Below, piece after piece: positions 30,820 through 32,582 of a stretch of DNA of 32,582 nt; position 1 is the first letter of the stretch; every line of letters begins with the position of its first letter. A program made the position numbers and the translations under genes. The notes below the pieces were generated by a model. The model was not told the origin of the DNA and ran no database searches. It worked only from the letters and a program-made list of their open reading frames with translations. This DNA is from an uncultured Rhodopila sp. (GTDB lineage Bacteria > Pseudomonadota > Alphaproteobacteria > Acetobacterales > Acetobacteraceae): NCBI GenBank assembly GCA_903932145.1, contig CAIZFE010000084.1, positions 1 to 32,582 on the forward strand. The letters are read 5' to 3'.

Positions 30820-31496
30820 CAGTCCTGCCCCCCGCGCGACCGGTCCAGAGCACTCACATCGACCGTGTCGAACCGTTCGCGGATGCGGAACAGGAACACG
30901 CCGATGACGATAAACGCGATCAGGATGGAGAACGCGACACTGATCTCCACCACCAGCGGCATCCCCCGGGCGCCGGTCGCAGCGAGGTTGATGCCATTCT
31001 CCAGAGACATGAACCCGACCACCTGACTGATCGCGTTGCGGCGGGTGACCATCATCAACAACCCGATCAGCACGACCGACAGCGCCAACGCGATGTCCTC
31101 GCGCGCCACCGGGTCGGCATTGGCGGTGACCGGCAGCATGACCACCAGCGACAACGCAACCAATGCGATGCCAGCCAACATGGTCAGGCCGATGCCGCCG
31201 ACAGTCTCGATCTCCCGGTGCATGCCCATTTTGAACACCATGTGGCGCAGGGAATACGGGATCAGGATGGCCTTGAATCCGAGGGCGATGGCGGCGGTGA
31301 TGTAAAGATGCGGCGCCTGCTGAATATGCGCCTGCCACGCGACCGACAGCGCCAGCACGAACGCGTGCAGGCCCAGCACATGCAGCAAGGCGGTCAATCG
31401 GTCCTGATACAGCATCATCAAGCTGACCAATACCAGGCCGCCCGCCAGCATGTGGGCGATATCGAATGACAGAGTGTGCGCGGCGATCGATTGCAT
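30819..31496 (-). CDS. hyfE: Hydrogenase-4-like membrane subunit HyfE
   Basis: A 225-aa membrane subunit of the Hyf/Ehr complexes with about six or seven helices. The C-terminal half resembles NuoK (SQVVGFMSLENGINLAATGA with its membrane glutamate), the N-terminal half the extra HyfE helices (FKAILIPYSLRHMVFKMGM). ATG 31496 overlaps the hyfC stop (TGATG), and its own stop overlaps the hyfF start in the same way, so hyfC-hyfE-hyfF form one translational chain. The upstream open frame to 31652 is a shadow of hyfC. Length and motifs are normal. Confidence 0.88.
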   Translation of the reverse strand: MQSIAAHTLSFDIAHMLAGGLVLVSLMMLYQDRLTALLHVLGLHAFVLALSVAWQAHIQQAPHLYITAAIALGFKAILIPYSLRHMVFKMGMHREIETVGGIGLTMLAGIALVALSLVVMLPVTANADPVAREDIALALSVVLIGLLMMVTRRNAISQVVGFMSLENGINLAATGARGMPLVVEISVAFSILIAFIVIGVFLFRIRERFDTVDVSALDRSRGGQD

Positions 31497-32452
31497 CACA
31501 TGCCTCGCGAAACGAACAGCAGCAGCACGCCCAGCAACCCGAGCATCAGGGCGGCGCCGAGGAAGTTGGGCACCCGGAAGACGCGCATTTTGGCAACCGA
31601 TGTCTCCGCGATGCCCAGGGCCACGCCACCCACGGCCATTTTCGCTAACCATGCGACCGCGCCCATGGCATCCGGTACCAGTGCCCCGGGACCGTTCGCC
31701 ATGCCAACCGGACAGAACACGCAGGCGATCATCGCGAGGTACAGAGTCAGTTTCAACGCTGCCGAAAGTTCGATCATCGCCAAATGGCGGCCGGAGTATT
31801 CCAGCACCATCGCTTCGTGCACCATCGTCAGTTCCAGATGGGTCGCGGGGTTATCCACCGGCACGCGGCCGTTCTCGGCCATCGCCACGATCAGCAGTGC
31901 CACCAGCGCCAGCGCCAGGGAGACGCGCAGACCGACCTGCCCGTTCAGCATGAATTCCGCGATAGTCGAAAGTTGAGTCGAGCCGGCAATCAATGCGACC
32001 GAAAACACGATCATCAGCATCGCCGGTTCGGCCATCGACGAGATCATCATTTCTCGCGAAGAACCAATACCGCCGAAGCTGGTGCCGATATCCATTCCGG
32101 CCAGCGCCAGGGCAAACCGCGCGCTGCCCAGCAAGGCGGTGATGGCGATCAGGTCGCCCGACCAACTGAACATCAGATTGGCCGCGAAGGTGGGGATCAG
32201 CGCGGCGGCGACCCAGGTGGCGGCGAACACGAAATACGGTGCAACACGGAACAGCCACGAGGCATTTTCGGCAACCAGCGCCTCCTTGCCCATCAGGCGG
32301 CGGAGATCGCGATACGGCTGGATCAGCGACGGGCCCCGGCGGCGTTGCAGGCGCGCTTTGACCTTGCGAACAAGGCCCGTCAGCAGCGGCGAGACTGCCA
32401 GGATCAGCGTCATTTGGATAAGCTGCGCCCACAGCGCCCAGATCATTGCCAT
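31496..32452 (-). CDS. hyfC: Hydrogenase-4-like membrane subunit HyfC (NuoH-like)
   Basis: A 318-aa NuoH-family membrane protein with about eight helices. NuoH-family hallmarks are the quinone-cavity loop KARLQRRRGPSLIQPYRDLR, the acidic segment AENGRVPVDNPATHLELTMVH and the helix with EAMVLEYSGRHLAMIE. Start ATG 32452 (MAMIWALW) or ATG 32446; the ribosome site is weak (GAAAG ten bases upstream). It heads the visible block; the hyfB-like antiporter gene that commonly precedes it does not overlap it and is not in the remaining 130 bp. NuoH homologues connect the peripheral arm to the antiporter subunits. Confidence 0.9.
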   Translation of the reverse strand: MAMIWALWAQLIQMTLILAVSPLLTGLVRKVKARLQRRRGPSLIQPYRDLRRLMGKEALVAENASWLFRVAPYFVFAATWVAAALIPTFAANLMFSWSGDLIAITALLGSARFALALAGMDIGTSFGGIGSSREMMISSMAEPAMLMIVFSVALIAGSTQLSTIAEFMLNGQVGLRVSLALALVALLIVAMAENGRVPVDNPATHLELTMVHEAMVLEYSGRHLAMIELSAALKLTLYLAMIACVFCPVGMANGPGALVPDAMGAVAWLAKMAVGGVALGIAETSVAKMRVFRVPNFLGAALMLGLLGVLLLFVSRGM

Positions 32453-32540
32453 GGATGGCCGCTTTCGGGGGCTGGCGGAATTGGGCTGCGGGTCAGCATT
32501 CCAGCGGATGTTAGAGGGACGTGGCAGAGGTCTCCCCACC

Positions 32541-32582
32541 CGTCATGGCCCGGCTTGTCCGGGCCACCTACGCGTTGACGGT
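32541..32582. repeat. Copy of the GGCCCGGCTTGTCCGGGCC intergenic repeat, cut by window end
   Basis: CGTCATGGCCCGGCTTGTCC begins here and shares the 19-bp palindromic core GGCCCGGCTTGTCCGGGCC with the repeat at 19730-19753 (minus strand there), including the flanking GTCAYGG. It lies upstream of hyfC and continues beyond the window. Both copies are intergenic. Confidence 0.7.

Noticed and set aside
1..32582. tRNA, rRNA or riboswitch genes
   Set aside because: No T-loop/acceptor pairs or conserved rRNA strings were seen while reading both strands; weak structures cannot be excluded without a covariance search.

Overview
The window is about 32.6 kb of GC-rich DNA with alphaproteobacterial character. 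Evidence for this includes a PHB-granule phasin, entericidin-type small lipoproteins, an E/F-type energy-converting-hydrogenase-like operon, a mat-like malonate locus and an intergenic palindrome of the form GGCCCGGCTTGTCCGGGCC. An Acetobacteraceae-like host (a Rhodopila relative, for example) would fit, but no rRNA or other decisive marker is present, so this is inference.

Layout. 1-3.3 kb is an accessory strip: the 3' end of an IS66-family element, an MNT-HEPN nucleotidyltransferase/HEPN toxin-antitoxin pair whose second gene is cut at its very end by the IS tip, three small hypothetical proteins (two membrane, one soluble), and a HicA/HicB pair. 3.3-5.7 kb holds an ABC-F translation-factor ATPase and a RecF/SMC-like AAA ATPase. 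5.8-9.5 kb holds a single reading frame that joins malonyl-CoA decarboxylase to a major-facilitator transporter, with a divergent GntR/FCD regulator. This resembles the known matR-matABC arrangement, but decarboxylase and carrier are fused and no malonyl-CoA synthetase is present. 9.7-11.8 kb is a class II aldolase plus an AAHS-type MFS permease, followed at 12.1 kb by a stand-alone cytoplasmic molybdopterin oxidoreductase with a translationally coupled small ORF.

14.7-17.6 kb is a decay zone: a degenerate, internally deleted copy of the AAHS permease, an AEC-family transporter whose first codons appear frameshifted, an AraC-type regulator, and a second tiny permease relic. 17.7-24.7 kb is housekeeping: prfC, small lipoproteins, a MaoC hydratase with a coupled 50-aa basic protein, a strong bidirectional terminator, a phasin, priA and a small transaldolase. 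24.8-26.9 kb has a cysteine-less carboxymuconolactone-decarboxylase-fold protein and an NtaA-type flavin monooxygenase, then a 5'-truncated GNAT relic and a 98-aa unknown ORF.

27.6-32.5 kb (minus strand) is a hyfC-hyfE-hyfF-hyfG block. The first three genes overlap by TGATG junctions. hyfF and hyfG are separated by a 157-bp AT-rich element with perfect 36-bp inverted arms. The HyfG-like subunit has serines in place of both cysteines of the N-terminal NiFe motif, pointing to a non-hydrogenase 'energy-converting hydrogenase related' complex. The NuoB-like small subunit expected after hyfG is absent here.

No tRNA, rRNA or CRISPR array was seen. The items most worth follow-up are the MCD-MFS fusion and the cysteine-less Hyf-type complex with its inserted palindromic element.
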